64,000 nt of DNA, from assembly GCA_013364255.1 (NCBI GenBank), contig CP054936.1, positions 1,302,001-1,366,000 of the forward strand, read 5' to 3'. Made by a program: the position numbers and the translations under genes. A model generated the notes under the pieces. The model ran no database searches. It worked only from the letters and a program-made list of their open reading frames with translations, and was not told the origin of the DNA. This DNA comes from Streptomyces seoulensis. GTDB taxonomy: Bacteria > Actinomycetota > Actinomycetes > Streptomycetales > Streptomycetaceae. Every line of letters starts with the position of its first letter. Within the stretch, counting starts at the first letter, position 1. Positions 7,258 to 15,565 of the stretch are shown in pieces.

Positions 7258-8619
7258 TCAGGACGCGCCCTTCGCCGCGCGGAACCCCGCCTCCAAATCG
7301 GCCTTCAGATCGGCGAGGTTCTCCAGCCCGACCGACAGGCGCACCAGGCCCGGGGCGGCGCCGGTGGCCGCCGCCTGCTCCTCGTCCAGCTGGCTGTGCG
7401 TGGTCGAGGCCGGGTGGATGATCAGGCTGCGCACATCGCCGATGTTGGCGAGGTGGCTGAACAGCTCGACCGCGTCCACGAACCGCTTCCCCGCCTCCAC
7501 GCCGTCCCGCAGCTCGAAGGAGACCAGCGCGCCCGCACCCCGGGGCAGGTACTTGCGCCCCGCCTCGTACCACGCGCTGGACTCCAGCCCCGGGTAGTGC
7601 ACCGCGGCCACCTCGTCCCGCTGCTCCAGCCACTGGGCCAGCGCCAGCGCGTTGGCCGAGTGCCGCTCGATGCGCAGGCTCAGCGTCTCCACGCCTTGCA
7701 GCAGCAGGAAGGCGGAGTGCGGGGAGAGGGCCGGACCGAGGTCGCGCAGCAGTTGCACCCGCAGCTTGACGGCGAAGGCGCCCGGGCCGAGCGCCGGCCA
7801 GTACCGCAGGCCGTGGTAGCTCGGGTCCGGCTCGTCGAAGTCCGCGAACCGCTCGGCGTGCGCACCGAAGTCGAAGGTCCCGCCGTCCACCACCACGCCC
7901 GCGATCGCCGTGCCGTGCCCGCCGAGGAACTTGGTCGCCGAGTGCACGACGACGTCCGCCCCGTGCTCGATGGGCCGCAGCAGGTACGGGGTCGGCAGGG
8001 TGTTGTCCACGATCAGCGGCAGCCCGGCCGCGTGCGCCACGTCCGCGACCGCCCGCACGTCGAGCACGTCACCGCGCGGGTTGCCCAGCGTCTCGGCGAA
8101 CAGCGCCTTGGTGTTCGGCCGGATCGCCGCCCGCCACGCCTCGGCGTCGCCCGGGTCGTCCACGAACGACACCTCGACGCCCAGCTTCGGCAGCGTGTGC
8201 CGGAACAGGTTGTAGGTGCCGCCGTAAAGCGACGTGCTGGAGACGATGTGGTCGCCGGCGCTCGCCACCGTCAGGATCGCCAGTGTCTCCGCCGCCTGCC
8301 CGGAGGCGAGCGCGACGGCCGCGACCCCGCCCTCCAGGGCCGCGATCCGCTGTTCGAAGACGTCCTGGGTGGGGTTGTGGATGCGGGTGTAGATGTTGCC
8401 CGGCTCGGCCAGCGAGAACAGGTCGGCGGCGTGCCGCGTGTCCCGGAACACGAACGACGTCGTCTGGTAGATGGGCGTCGCCCGGGCGCCGGTCGTCGGG
8501 TCGGGCACGGCGCCCGCGTGGATCTGCTTGGTCTCGAACGACCAGGCGGAGGTGTCGGGGCCGGGAGGCTCCTCCTCGGGGGTGTGACCGGCGGTGACGG
8601 AGTCGATGGGCTGGCTCAT
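7258..8619 (-). CDS. metY: O-acetylhomoserine/O-acetylserine sulfhydrylase
   Basis: 453 residues, a PLP enzyme of the Cys/Met metabolism family. It shows [20 protein letters not shown] at the N-terminus, the substrate segment [20 protein letters not shown], and the PLP-lysine motif [11 protein letters not shown]. It makes homocysteine (or cysteine) from O-acetylhomoserine (or O-acetylserine) and sulfide. The ATG at 8619 follows GGAGCACGACATG on the minus strand. The 180-base stretch between it and the leader ORF holds a bulged hairpin at 8712-8749. Confidence 0.95.
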   Translation of the reverse strand: MSQPIDSVTAGHTPEEEPPGPDTSAWSFETKQIHAGAVPDPTTGARATPIYQTTSFVFRDTRHAADLFSLAEPGNIYTRIHNPTQDVFEQRIAALEGGVAAVALASGQAAETLAILTVASAGDHIVSSTSLYGGTYNLFRHTLPKLGVEVSFVDDPGDAEAWRAAIRPNTKALFAETLGNPRGDVLDVRAVADVAHAAGLPLIVDNTLPTPYLLRPIEHGADVVVHSATKFLGGHGTAIAGVVVDGGTFDFGAHAERFADFDEPDPSYHGLRYWPALGPGAFAVKLRVQLLRDLGPALSPHSAFLLLQGVETLSLRIERHSANALALAQWLEQRDEVAAVHYPGLESSAWYEAGRKYLPRGAGALVSFELRDGVEAGKRFVDAVELFSHLANIGDVRSLIIHPASTTHSQLDEEQAAATGAAPGLVRLSVGLENLADLKADLEAGFRAAKGAS

Positions 8620-8798
8620 GTCGTGCTCCCTGGTGCGGAGGGCGAGGACGCCCGCGGTACGGGGACGCCCTGGTGCGGGCGGGTACGGGAAGGACGCGGC
8701 GGGACCGCGGAGCGCGAACCGGGCCCGGAACAGGCAGGGTTCGGTGCGCGTGCGGTGCGGCGGGGGAGGGGGAGTACGCGGGGGACCGGAGCGCGGAC

Positions 8799-8873
8799 TC
8801 AGCTCGCGGCGGGACAACCCGTGGTGGTGACACGCACGTAGTCCACGTGGCGGCGGGTCACGAGCACGGTCAT
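8799..8873 (-). CDS. cysteine-attenuator leader peptide upstream of metYX
   Basis: A 24-codon ORF, MTVLVTRRHVDYVRVTTTGC..., that carries the TRRHVD-x-x-RV...C signature of actinobacterial sulfur-gene leader peptides. In these, ribosome stalling at late Cys codons reports cysteine shortage. Only one Cys codon (position 20) is present. It lies 179 bases before metY on the same strand, with GC-rich hairpin potential between, so attenuation of metYX by sulfur status is likely. Confidence 0.8.
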   Translation of the reverse strand: MTVLVTRRHVDYVRVTTTGCPAAS

Positions 8874-8969
8874 GGGGCCAGGTAACCACATGCACGCGGC
8901 GGCGCACCAGCGCATCGCGCTCGTTTCACCCCCGCGACATGTCCCGCGCCCACCCTCACCCGGCCGGCC

Positions 8970-9032
8970 GCCCCCGAGCCGCTCCCGCCGCCGAGCCGCT
9001 CGCGCCCCCGAGCCGCTCCCGCCGCCGAGCCG
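8970..9032. repeat. two exact 29-bp tandem copies next to a promoter
   Basis: The 29-base unit at 8970-8998 is repeated exactly at 9004-9032 (period 34). It contains CCCCGAGCCGCTCCCGCC and ends directly at the TTGACA hexamer of the following promoter. Confidence 0.9.
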
Positions 9033-9061
9033 TTGACAGTTCATCCGCCGCGTGTTTGCAT
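9033..9061 (+). promoter_or_regulatory. candidate SigA-type promoter of the plus-strand leader peptide
   Basis: TTGACA (9033-9038), a 17-base spacer and TTGCAT (9056-9061). The expected start point coincides with the leader-peptide ATG at 9068, so the message could be leaderless. Confidence 0.5.
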
Positions 9062-9067
9062 CCCGGC

Positions 9068-9151
9068 ATGTCTCCGCTGGAGCCCCTGACCCGCCGCCGC
9101 GCCGTGGACCTCGTCCGCGTCGCCGCCGCGCTGTGTCGCCGCCCGCGCTGA
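9068..9151 (+). CDS. cysteine-attenuator leader peptide upstream of the DUF1684 gene
   Basis: A 27-codon ORF (MSPLEPLTRRRAVDLVRVAA... with Cys at residue 23), again with the RRR-x-VDLVRV-x-x-x-LC signature of actinobacterial sulfur attenuation leaders. It is followed by two possible hairpins: CGGTCG/CGACCG at 9210-9233 and an imperfect 13-bp stem at 9250-9281. Both lie before the DUF1684 start, which suggests that this gene belongs to the sulfur regulon. Confidence 0.8.
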   Translation: MSPLEPLTRRRAVDLVRVAAALCRRPR

Positions 9152-9249
9152 CCGGCCCGCTCCAGCCCCTCTTGTTTCCCTGTACCGCGCGGGACGCGGT
9201 CCAGCTCTGCGGTCGTACGCCGTCCGGCGACCGTGACCCGACCACGCCC

Positions 9250-9281
9250 GCGCCGCGGACGCACACCCGCGTCGCGGGCGC
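9250..9281 (+). promoter_or_regulatory. candidate attenuator hairpin before the DUF1684 gene
   Basis: GCGCCGCGGACGC (9250-9262) and GCGTCGCGGGCGC (9269-9281) can pair over nine of 13 positions around a 6-base loop. It lies 36 bases upstream of the next ATG and downstream of the leader ORF. Confidence 0.4.
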
Positions 9282-9317
9282 ACCCCGTCCGCCCCACCCA
9301 CGTACCAAGGAGTGCGC

Positions 9318-10139
9318 ATGACCGTCCAGGACATCGACCGGGGGAGTTTCACGGCGGAGTGGGAGCGGTGGCACCGGCAGAAGGAGGACGTCCTCGCCGG
9401 TCCGCACGGCTTCCTCGCGATCACCGGCCTGCACTGGCTGACCGAGGAGCCCACCCGCTTCGAGGACGCGCCCGGAGCGTGGTCGAGCACCGCCGAGGGC
9501 GTGGTGGTCGAACTGGCCGACGACGAGGAACTCGTCCTCGACGGCCAAGTGCTGCGCGGCCGGCACGACTTCGGGATCATCGCCGAACGGGACAGCCTCT
9601 ACCCCGCGGCCGGCGACGCGGTGATCGAGGTCGCCAAGCGCGGCGGCCACGACATCGTCCGCCCCCGCCACCCCGGCAACGCGCTGCGCACCTCCTTCAC
9701 CCGCACCCCCGCCTACGCGCCGGACCCGCGCTGGGTCGTCGCGGGCCGCTTCCTGCCGTTCGAGGCGCCGCGCCCGGTGACGGTCGGCGCCTCGGTGGAG
9801 AGCCTTGAGCACGTCTACGACTCGCCCGGCCAGGTCGAGTTCGAGCTGGACGGCACGGCGTACCGGCTGACCGCGTTCAACGGGACGGCGCCCGGCAGCC
9901 TGCTGGTGCTGTTCACGGACCGCACCTCGGGGGTGACGACGTACGCGGCGAACCGCGTCGTGCAGATCGCCGCGCCGGACGCCGACGGCCGGGTGAGCGT
10001 CGACTTCAACCGGGCCGGGAACCTGCCGTGCGCCTACACCGACCTGGCCACCTGCCCGCTCCCGCCGGCCGAGAACCGGCTGCCCGTCGCGATCGAGGCG
10101 GGCGAGAAGATCCCGCTGGAGCGCGGCGGCCGCGGCTGA
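9318..10139 (+). CDS. DUF1684 domain protein
   Basis: 273 residues, soluble. It matches the DUF1684 pattern throughout: GFLAITGLHWL near the N-terminus, a beta-rich core, and the diagnostic C-terminal region VDFNRAGNLPCAYTDLATCP followed by PPAENRLPVAIEAGEK. The ATG at 9318 has AAGGAG 6 bases upstream; an in-frame GTG at 9312 overlaps that site. Biochemical function is unknown. The cysteine leader peptide 167 bases upstream and the divergent metYX operon suggest a role in sulfur metabolism (inference). Confidence 0.88.
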   Translation: MTVQDIDRGSFTAEWERWHRQKEDVLAGPHGFLAITGLHWLTEEPTRFEDAPGAWSSTAEGVVVELADDEELVLDGQVLRGRHDFGIIAERDSLYPAAGDAVIEVAKRGGHDIVRPRHPGNALRTSFTRTPAYAPDPRWVVAGRFLPFEAPRPVTVGASVESLEHVYDSPGQVEFELDGTAYRLTAFNGTAPGSLLVLFTDRTSGVTTYAANRVVQIAAPDADGRVSVDFNRAGNLPCAYTDLATCPLPPAENRLPVAIEAGEKIPLERGGRG

Positions 10140-10211
10140 CACCGGCGTCGCGTCCACGGGCCGAACGGCGGTGCGCCGCATCGCCGTTCGGCCCGTCGGC
10201 GGGCCACCGGA

Positions 10212-10778
10212 TCACTCCAGCGGCCGGCCGAGGCGGACGTTCCAGCGGCCGGAGCGGCCGCTGAGCTCCGTGGCCGTCAGCGGGGCCACGTCGAGGCGCC
10301 AGAAGGCGGCGGCGGGCAGACCGAGGGCGTGGACGACGGCGGCCCGTACGGCCTCCGGCTCGACCACGGCGACGGTACGGCCGTCGGTCTCGCGCACGCC
10401 GTCCAGCCAGCGCCCGATCCGCTCGCACAGCCGCCGGACCGACTCACCATCGTGCGCCGCCCAGTCGGGATCGGTGAGCCAGCGGGTCACCGCCTCCGGC
10501 TCGGTGGCGCCCACCTCGTCCAGCGTGCGGCCCCGCCAGCGGCCGACATCGAGACCGGCCAACTCCGGTGTCCGCGGCCCGTCGAGGCCGAGCGCCGCCG
10601 CCGTCTCGGCGCACCGCGCACCCGGGGCGACGACCGTACGGGCGGGCGCGGGCAGGGCGCCGGCCGCCGCACGGGCGCGGGCCGCGCCCGTGTCGTCGAG
10701 CGAGTCGCCGTCGTAGAAGCGGGCCTGGCGCAGCGACGGGCTCATGGCGGGCGAGACGAGGATGACACGGCTGGTCAC
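10212..10778 (-). CDS. histidine-phosphatase-like protein lacking the catalytic histidines
   Basis: 188 residues with the layout of the phosphoglycerate-mutase/CobC branch of histidine phosphatases. Visible family segments are CAETAAALG, TPELAGLDVGRWRGRTLDEV and ESVRRLCERIGRWLD. The essential N-terminal RHG motif is replaced by VILVSPAMSPSLRQA. The second catalytic His region reads VAVVEPEAVRAAVVHALGLP, where a His-Gly pair is expected. It is therefore probably a non-catalytic homologue or a phosphatase with rebuilt chemistry. GTG start at 10778 with CAGGAG upstream. Similar proteins accompany cobalt genes in some streptomycetes, but here it is 4.6 kb away. Confidence 0.75.
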   Translation of the reverse strand: MTSRVILVSPAMSPSLRQARFYDGDSLDDTGAARARAAAGALPAPARTVVAPGARCAETAAALGLDGPRTPELAGLDVGRWRGRTLDEVGATEPEAVTRWLTDPDWAAHDGESVRRLCERIGRWLDGVRETDGRTVAVVEPEAVRAAVVHALGLPAAAFWRLDVAPLTATELSGRSGRWNVRLGRPLE

Positions 10779-10924
10779 GTGAGTGCTCCTGCGGTGACGG
10801 ACGGGGCGGGTGGACGCCTTCACACGTCCACGGGGCACGGCACGCGGGTGGCCGGGCCGCCGTACGCGCGCACCACCGCCCCGCCTGCCTCCCCGCGGCG
10901 AACGTAGCACCGGTCGCGGAAAAT

Positions 10925-10945
10925 CTGGTCCAACCAGTTGACCAG
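10925..10945. promoter_or_regulatory. candidate operator of the GntR/FadR regulator
   Basis: CTGGTC-N9-GACCAG is a perfect inverted repeat 28 bases before the regulator ATG, in the intergenic region shared with the pseudo-phosphatase gene. TGGT...ACCA arms are usual for FadR-type GntR operators. Confidence 0.5.
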
Positions 10946-10973
10946 TGATCCGGTGCGGGACACGCTGTCCGCC

Positions 10974-11687
10974 ATGACCCAGCGACACATCCGGCGCGAG
11001 GCGGTCTCCGACCAGCTCTTCGCGCTGCTGCGCGACAGGATCCTCGGCGGCCAGGCGCCGCCCGGCACCCCGCTCACCGCCGAACGGGACCTGGCGGCCG
11101 AGTTCGGCGTGAACCGGCACGCCGTACGCGAGGCCGTCAAACGGCTCCAGCAGGCCCGGCTCGTCGAGGTGAGCCACGGCGGCCGCACCCTCGTCCTGGA
11201 CTGGCGGCGCACCGCCGGGCTCGACCTCGCCATGGGCATCGCGGCCGCCGACCGCGGCCTGTCCACCGGCGACCTCACCCGGGACGCCCTGGAGATGCGG
11301 GCGTGCGTCGGCGCGGACGCCGCCCGGCTGTGCGCGATCCGCTGCTCACGGCAGGCCGCGGCGGAGATCGTGCGGACCGCCGACCGGTACGCCGACCGCG
11401 GCCCCGACCTCGCCGACCTCGGCACCGCCGACATCGCCTGGTGGCGGCTGATCGTGGAGGGCTCGGGGAACCTGGCCTATCTGCTGGCCTTCAACAGCCT
11501 GGTGGGCGGCACGCTCCCGGTCGCCGACGTGCCCGACGACCTGCGGACCGCCGAACTCCTCGACGTGGAGGCCCATGTGCGCCTCGCCGAGCACATCGCG
11601 GCCCGCGAGGCGCGGGCCGCCGAACGCCTGGCCCGCGAACTGCTGTCGCGCAGCGTTCCGGCGACGGCCGGGAAGGCGGTGCGCTGA
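10974..11687 (+). CDS. GntR-family (FadR subfamily) transcriptional regulator
   Basis: 237 residues. The N-terminal winged helix-turn-helix contains LTAERDLAAEFGVNRHAVRE and the EAVKRLQQARLVEVSHGG wing. The C-terminal helical domain is FCD/FadR-like with R-x-x-x-GADAARL. ATG at 10974 is preferred over an upstream TTG at 10938 because the latter lies in the candidate operator. The stop is one base before the ATG of the sterol-desaturase-like gene, so the three genes to 13189 form one operon. An effector of lipid or acyl type would fit the neighbours (inference). Confidence 0.9.
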   Translation: MTQRHIRREAVSDQLFALLRDRILGGQAPPGTPLTAERDLAAEFGVNRHAVREAVKRLQQARLVEVSHGGRTLVLDWRRTAGLDLAMGIAAADRGLSTGDLTRDALEMRACVGADAARLCAIRCSRQAAAEIVRTADRYADRGPDLADLGTADIAWWRLIVEGSGNLAYLLAFNSLVGGTLPVADVPDDLRTAELLDVEAHVRLAEHIAAREARAAERLARELLSRSVPATAGKAVR

Positions 11688-11688
11688 C

Positions 11689-12522
11689 ATGATCCCGGCC
11701 GTGGTCTACGCGATACCCGCCTTCGTGCTCCTGGTCGTCGTCGAGGCGCTGTCGTACCGCTTCCTGCCCGACGACGACGAGCGCGGCTACGAACTGCGCG
11801 ACACCGTCACCAGCATGTCCATGGGCGCCGGCAGCCAGGTTGTCGGGCTGCCGTGGAAGGCGGTGACGGTCGTGCTGTACGCGGCCCTGTTCACCGTCGC
11901 CCCCTGGCACCTGTCCCCGGCCTCGGGCTGGACGTGGCTGCTGCTGTTCTTCGCCGACGACCTCGCGTACTACGTCTTCCACCGCGCCCACCACCGGGTG
12001 CGGCTGCTGTGGGCGAGCCATGTGGTGCACCACTCCAGCGTCCGCTACAACCTGTCCACCGCGCTGCGGCAGAGTTGGACGCCGATGACGACCCTGCCGT
12101 TCTGGCTGCCGCTCGCGCTGCTCGGCGTGCCGCCGTGGATGATCCTGCTGGAGCAGTCCGTCAGCCTCGTCTACCAGTTCTTCCTGCACACCGAGCGCGT
12201 CGACAAGCTGTGGCGGCCGGTGGAGTGGGTGTTCAACACCCCTTCGCACCACCGCGTCCACCACGGCTCCAACAACGTCTACCTGGACCGCAACTACGGC
12301 GGCATCCTCATCGTCTGGGACCGCCTGTTCGGCACCTTCGAACCCGAGGGTGAGCGCGTGGTGTACGGGCTGACGAAGAACATCGACTCCTTCAACCCGC
12401 TGCGGGTCGCCTTCCACGAGTACGCCGCCGCCTGGCGCGACGTGCGCGCGGCGCGGCGCTGGCGGGACCGGGCGGGCTACGTGTTCGGGCCGCCCGGCTG
12501 GTCGCCCCGGACGGAGGGCTGA
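11689..12522 (+). CDS. membrane fatty-acid hydroxylase/sterol desaturase superfamily protein, AGMO-like
   Basis: 277 residues with four to five hydrophobic segments and the full diiron histidine set: HRAHH (98-102), HVVHH (111-115) and HHRVHHG (187-193). A further C-terminal HEY lies near residue 244. Spacing and the segment YLDRNYGGILIVWDRLFGTF resemble alkylglycerol monooxygenase and other ERG3-type hydroxylases. It would act in the membrane using O2 and two electrons. Because the next gene encodes a lysoplasmalogenase, ether-lipid oxidation is a more likely role than sterol chemistry (inference). It is coupled with a 1-bp gap on each side. Confidence 0.85.
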   Translation: MIPAVVYAIPAFVLLVVVEALSYRFLPDDDERGYELRDTVTSMSMGAGSQVVGLPWKAVTVVLYAALFTVAPWHLSPASGWTWLLLFFADDLAYYVFHRAHHRVRLLWASHVVHHSSVRYNLSTALRQSWTPMTTLPFWLPLALLGVPPWMILLEQSVSLVYQFFLHTERVDKLWRPVEWVFNTPSHHRVHHGSNNVYLDRNYGGILIVWDRLFGTFEPEGERVVYGLTKNIDSFNPLRVAFHEYAAAWRDVRAARRWRDRAGYVFGPPGWSPRTEG

Positions 12523-12523
12523 C

Positions 12524-13189
12524 GTGCCGCCGCTGATCGCGCTCTTCGCCGCGCTGGCCGCCCTGGACGTCACCGGCGTGGCCGCCGGCTGGCCGCTGCT
12601 GGAGTGGCTGACCAAGCCCCTGCTGGCGCCGGTGCTCGCCGTGTACCTGTGGCGGCGCACCGGCACGGCACACGTGTGGGTCCTGACCGGGCTCGGGTTC
12701 GCCGCCGCCGGGGACGTGGCGCTGCTGCTGTCCGGTCCGGTGGCCTTCGCCGTCGGCCTCGGCTTCTTCCTGGGCGCGCAGGTGTGCTGGATCGCGGCGT
12801 TCCGGCGGGCGGGCGCCGTCGGGTATCTGCGCACGCGCCGCCGGGTGTGCGCCGCGCACCTCGCCGTGTGGGTCGCCGCCGTCGCCGCTCTGGCGCCGGC
12901 GCTCGGGCCGGTGCTGGGCGTCGCGGTCGCCGGTTACGCGCTGGCCCTGATCGGGATGGCGCTGACCGCGCGGGTGCTGGGAGCGCGGGCGGCCTGGGGC
13001 GGACTGGTGTTCGTCGTCTCCGACCTGCTGGTCGGCCTCGGCGCGGCGGGGACCGGCTTCGCGGGGCGCGACGTCCTGGTGATGGTCACGTACGCCTTGG
13101 CGCTGGCGTTGCTGGCCACGGCGGTGGAGGCCACCGGTGTCCCCGGTGACCCCCGTCTCAGCGGGCCGGCTCAGCCGGTGAAGGTGTAG
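12524..13189 (+). CDS. YhhN/TMEM86-family lysoplasmalogenase-like membrane protein
   Basis: 221 residues with about seven to eight hydrophobic helices. Family features seen are LEWLTKPLLAPVL, GFAAAGDVALLL, GFFLGAQVCWIAAF and the late VVSDLLVGLG segment, which together fit the YhhN family. Mammalian members hydrolyse the vinyl-ether bond of lysoplasmalogens. GTG start one base after the previous stop. Its last 19 bases overlap, in antisense, the remnant gene that follows. Confidence 0.85.
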   Translation: MPPLIALFAALAALDVTGVAAGWPLLEWLTKPLLAPVLAVYLWRRTGTAHVWVLTGLGFAAAGDVALLLSGPVAFAVGLGFFLGAQVCWIAAFRRAGAVGYLRTRRRVCAAHLAVWVAAVAALAPALGPVLGVAVAGYALALIGMALTARVLGARAAWGGLVFVVSDLLVGLGAAGTGFAGRDVLVMVTYALALALLATAVEATGVPGDPRLSGPAQPVKV

Positions 13190-13320
13190 TGGGCGGTGGT
13201 GTTCTGGTAGGTCTGCGTGGTGGGCTGGTAGTCGAACCAGTACGACAGGGTGTGCCCGGCGGGCACGGTGACGGGCAGCTCCCAGCGGCCGGTGGAACTG
13301 TTGTACAGGGCCGGGCCGGC
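13171..13320 (-). pseudogene. C-terminal fragment of a secreted carbohydrate-active protein
   Basis: On the minus strand about 49 codons end at a stop at 13171. They contain STGRWELPVTVPAGHTLSYW and FDYQPTTQTYQN...YTFTG, which resembles the last beta-rich domain of Streptomyces extracellular glycan-active proteins. Nothing upstream continues the gene: past about 13320 the same DNA reads as a sugar-binding protein on the other strand. It is a truncated end left by a rearrangement. Confidence 0.6.
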
Positions 13321-13797
13321 ATGGAGCTGATGGGCTCCTGGGAGTACGCCGGCCAGCTCGCCACCGCCCCCGACTTCGTCAAGCAGGGCAAGCTCGGCTG
13401 GACCACCTTCCCGACCGTCCCGCACGGCAAGGGCGACCCGAAGAGCATCGTCGGCAACCCCTCCAACTTCTTCTCCGTCACCGCCAAGTCGAAGAACAGG
13501 GCCGCCGCCGTCGACTTCATCACCAAGACCGTCACCGAACCGTCCTACGTCAAGGACCTCATCGGCATCGGCCAGGTCCCGGCCATCGCCGGCATCGAGG
13601 ACCAGCTCAGGTCCGGCCCGCACGCCGACTACACCACCTTCGTCTACGACCTGGTCAAGCAGGCCCCCTCCTACACCCAGTCCTGGGACCAGGCCCTCGA
13701 CCCGGCCACCGCGCAGAAGCTGCTGACCGAACTTCAGAAGGTCTTCGACAAGCAGTCCACCCCGCAGCGGTTCGTCTCCGCCATGGACGCCCAGTGA
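13303..13797 (+). pseudogene. N-terminally truncated sugar ABC transporter solute-binding protein
   Basis: About 164 codons that begin abruptly inside a CUT1-family binding protein at VQGRAGMELMGSWEYAGQLA, a segment that normally lies two thirds along such proteins. It continues with GWTTFPTVPHGKGDPKSIVG to a normal C-terminus. There is no start region, signal peptide or lipobox, because the upstream DNA is the tail of a different gene on the opposite strand. The stop overlaps the GTG of the first permease (GTGA), preserving the original operon order. Confidence 0.85.
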
Positions 13798-14693
13798 GCG
13801 GCGCCGCGACCCGCCGGAGCGACGGACGGCCCGGAGCCCTCTGGGCCGTCCCCGCCCTGCTGTACTTCGCCCTGTTCGCCGTCGTCCCCATAGCCCTGGT
13901 CGTCGTCCTCAGCTTCTGCCGGTGGAGCGGCCTGGGCAGCCCGCAGTGGGCCGGCACGGCCAACTGGTCGCGCCTGCTGCACGATCCCCGACTCGGCCAG
14001 TCGCTGCGCCTGTCGCTGCTGCTGACCGTGGTCACCTGGGCCGTGCAGACCCTCATCTGCCTGCCGCTCGGCGTGTGGTGCGCCGGCCACCAGCGCGGCC
14101 GCGCCGTCCTCAGCACCCTCTTCTTCGTCCCCCTGCTGATGTCCAGCGCCGCGGTAGCCCTGCTGTTCGCCGCGCTGCTCGACCCCAACTTCGGCCTCGC
14201 GCACACCGTCGGACCCTGGCTCGGCGTGGCCGACGGCAACCTCATCGGCGACCCGCACCTCGCGCTGTGGACCGTCATGGCCGTCATCACCTGGCAGTTC
14301 GTGCCGTTCCACACCCTGCTCTACCAGGCCGCCGCCCGCCAGGTGCCCGCCCAGCTCTACGAGGCGGCCACCATCGACGGCGCCGGGCGCCGGCGGCAGT
14401 TCCTCTCCATCACCCTGCCCCAGCTGCGCAACACCGTCGTCACCTCCTCGGTGCTGATGCTGGTCGGCTCCCTCACCTACTTCGACATCGTGCTGATCCT
14501 CACCAACGGCGGCCCCGGCACCTCCACCCGCATGCTGCCGCTGCACATGTACCTGACCGGCTTCAGCAGCTTCGACATGGGCTACGCCAGCGTGCTCGCC
14601 GTCCTCCTGCTCGTCGCCGGCACCACCCTGTCCCTGCTGGTCGTCCGCGTCACCGGCTTCCGGCACATGGCCAGCCAGCGGGAAGGACTGTGA
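13794..14693 (+). CDS. sugar ABC transporter permease, MalF type
   Basis: 299 residues, six membrane segments. The cytoplasmic EAA loop is EAATIDGAGRRRQFLSITLP, followed by the TNGGPGTSTRMLPLHMY segment usual in CUT1 permeases. The frame is intact from GTG 13794, overlapping the truncated binding-protein gene. Its partners on both sides are damaged, so it is probably no longer part of a working transporter. Confidence 0.88.
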   Translation: MSGAATRRSDGRPGALWAVPALLYFALFAVVPIALVVVLSFCRWSGLGSPQWAGTANWSRLLHDPRLGQSLRLSLLLTVVTWAVQTLICLPLGVWCAGHQRGRAVLSTLFFVPLLMSSAAVALLFAALLDPNFGLAHTVGPWLGVADGNLIGDPHLALWTVMAVITWQFVPFHTLLYQAAARQVPAQLYEAATIDGAGRRRQFLSITLPQLRNTVVTSSVLMLVGSLTYFDIVLILTNGGPGTSTRMLPLHMYLTGFSSFDMGYASVLAVLLLVAGTTLSLLVVRVTGFRHMASQREGL

Positions 14694-15537
14694 TGAGCGC
14701 CAAGACCCTCGACCCCACCACGGCCGTCGCCCCGAAGGCGGCGCACCGCCCGGGCCGGCCGCGCACCGCCCGCCGCCCCGGCCGCGCACACCCGCGCCGG
14801 CGCCCGGACTGGCTCGGCGGCCTCGGCGCCGCGGTGTGGCTGGTGATCGTGGCGGTGCCGCTGTACTACGTGCTCGCCTCCAGCCTGCGCGAGAAGAGCG
14901 ACTACCTCGACGCCGGACCGCTGTCCGTACCGCACCGGTGTGCACCGTCGCCCTGGTGCTCGCCCTGGCGCTGCCGGCCGCGTACGCCATCGTCCGCAGC
15001 CGCAGCCGGTTCGTGTCCGCCGGTTTCTCGGTGATGCTGATGGGCCTCGCCATTCCCGCCCAGGCCACCATCGTGCCGGTCTACCTGCTCATCACCCGCC
15101 TGCACACCTACGACACACTCACCGCGATCGTCCTGCCGACCGCCGCGTTCTCCCTGCCCACGGCGATCCTCGTGCTCACCTCCACCCTGCGCGACATCCC
15201 CGGCGAGCTGTACGAGGCGATGACCGTGGACGGCGCGAACGCCGCCCACGTCCTGCGCTCCCTGGTGCTGCCGCTGACCCGGCCCGGCCTGGTCACCGTC
15301 GGCGTCTACACCGCGCTCGGCGCCTGGAACGGCTTCATCTTCCCCCTGGTCCTCACCCAGAGCGACGCCCGCCGCACCGTGACGCTCGGCCTGTGGAACT
15401 ACCAGGGCCAGCAGGGCGGCATCAACGTCCCCGCCACCATGGCCGCCGTCGTCCTTTCCCTGCTGCCGCTGCTCGCCGCCTACCTCTTCGGCCGCCGCCA
15501 CCTGCTCAGCGGCCTGACCGCCGGCTTCGGCACATGA
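14693..15537 (+). pseudogene. sugar ABC transporter permease, MalG type, with internal deletion and frameshift
   Basis: The start ATG at 14693 overlaps the previous stop (TGATG). About 80 codons encode a basic N-terminus, the first membrane helix and KSDYLDAGPLSVP. At about 14935-14942 the frame shifts and homology resumes at TVALVLALALPAAYAIVRS, which belongs to the third membrane segment. It then runs to the C-terminus with the EAA loop (YEAMTVDGANAAHVLRSLVL). The periplasmic loop and second helix are missing, so the lesion is a deletion that changed frame. The junction CACCGGTGTGCACCG carries a short inverted/direct microrepeat. Confidence 0.85.
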
Positions 15538-15565
15538 CCGACCACCGCCCCCGCGAAAGGCATCC

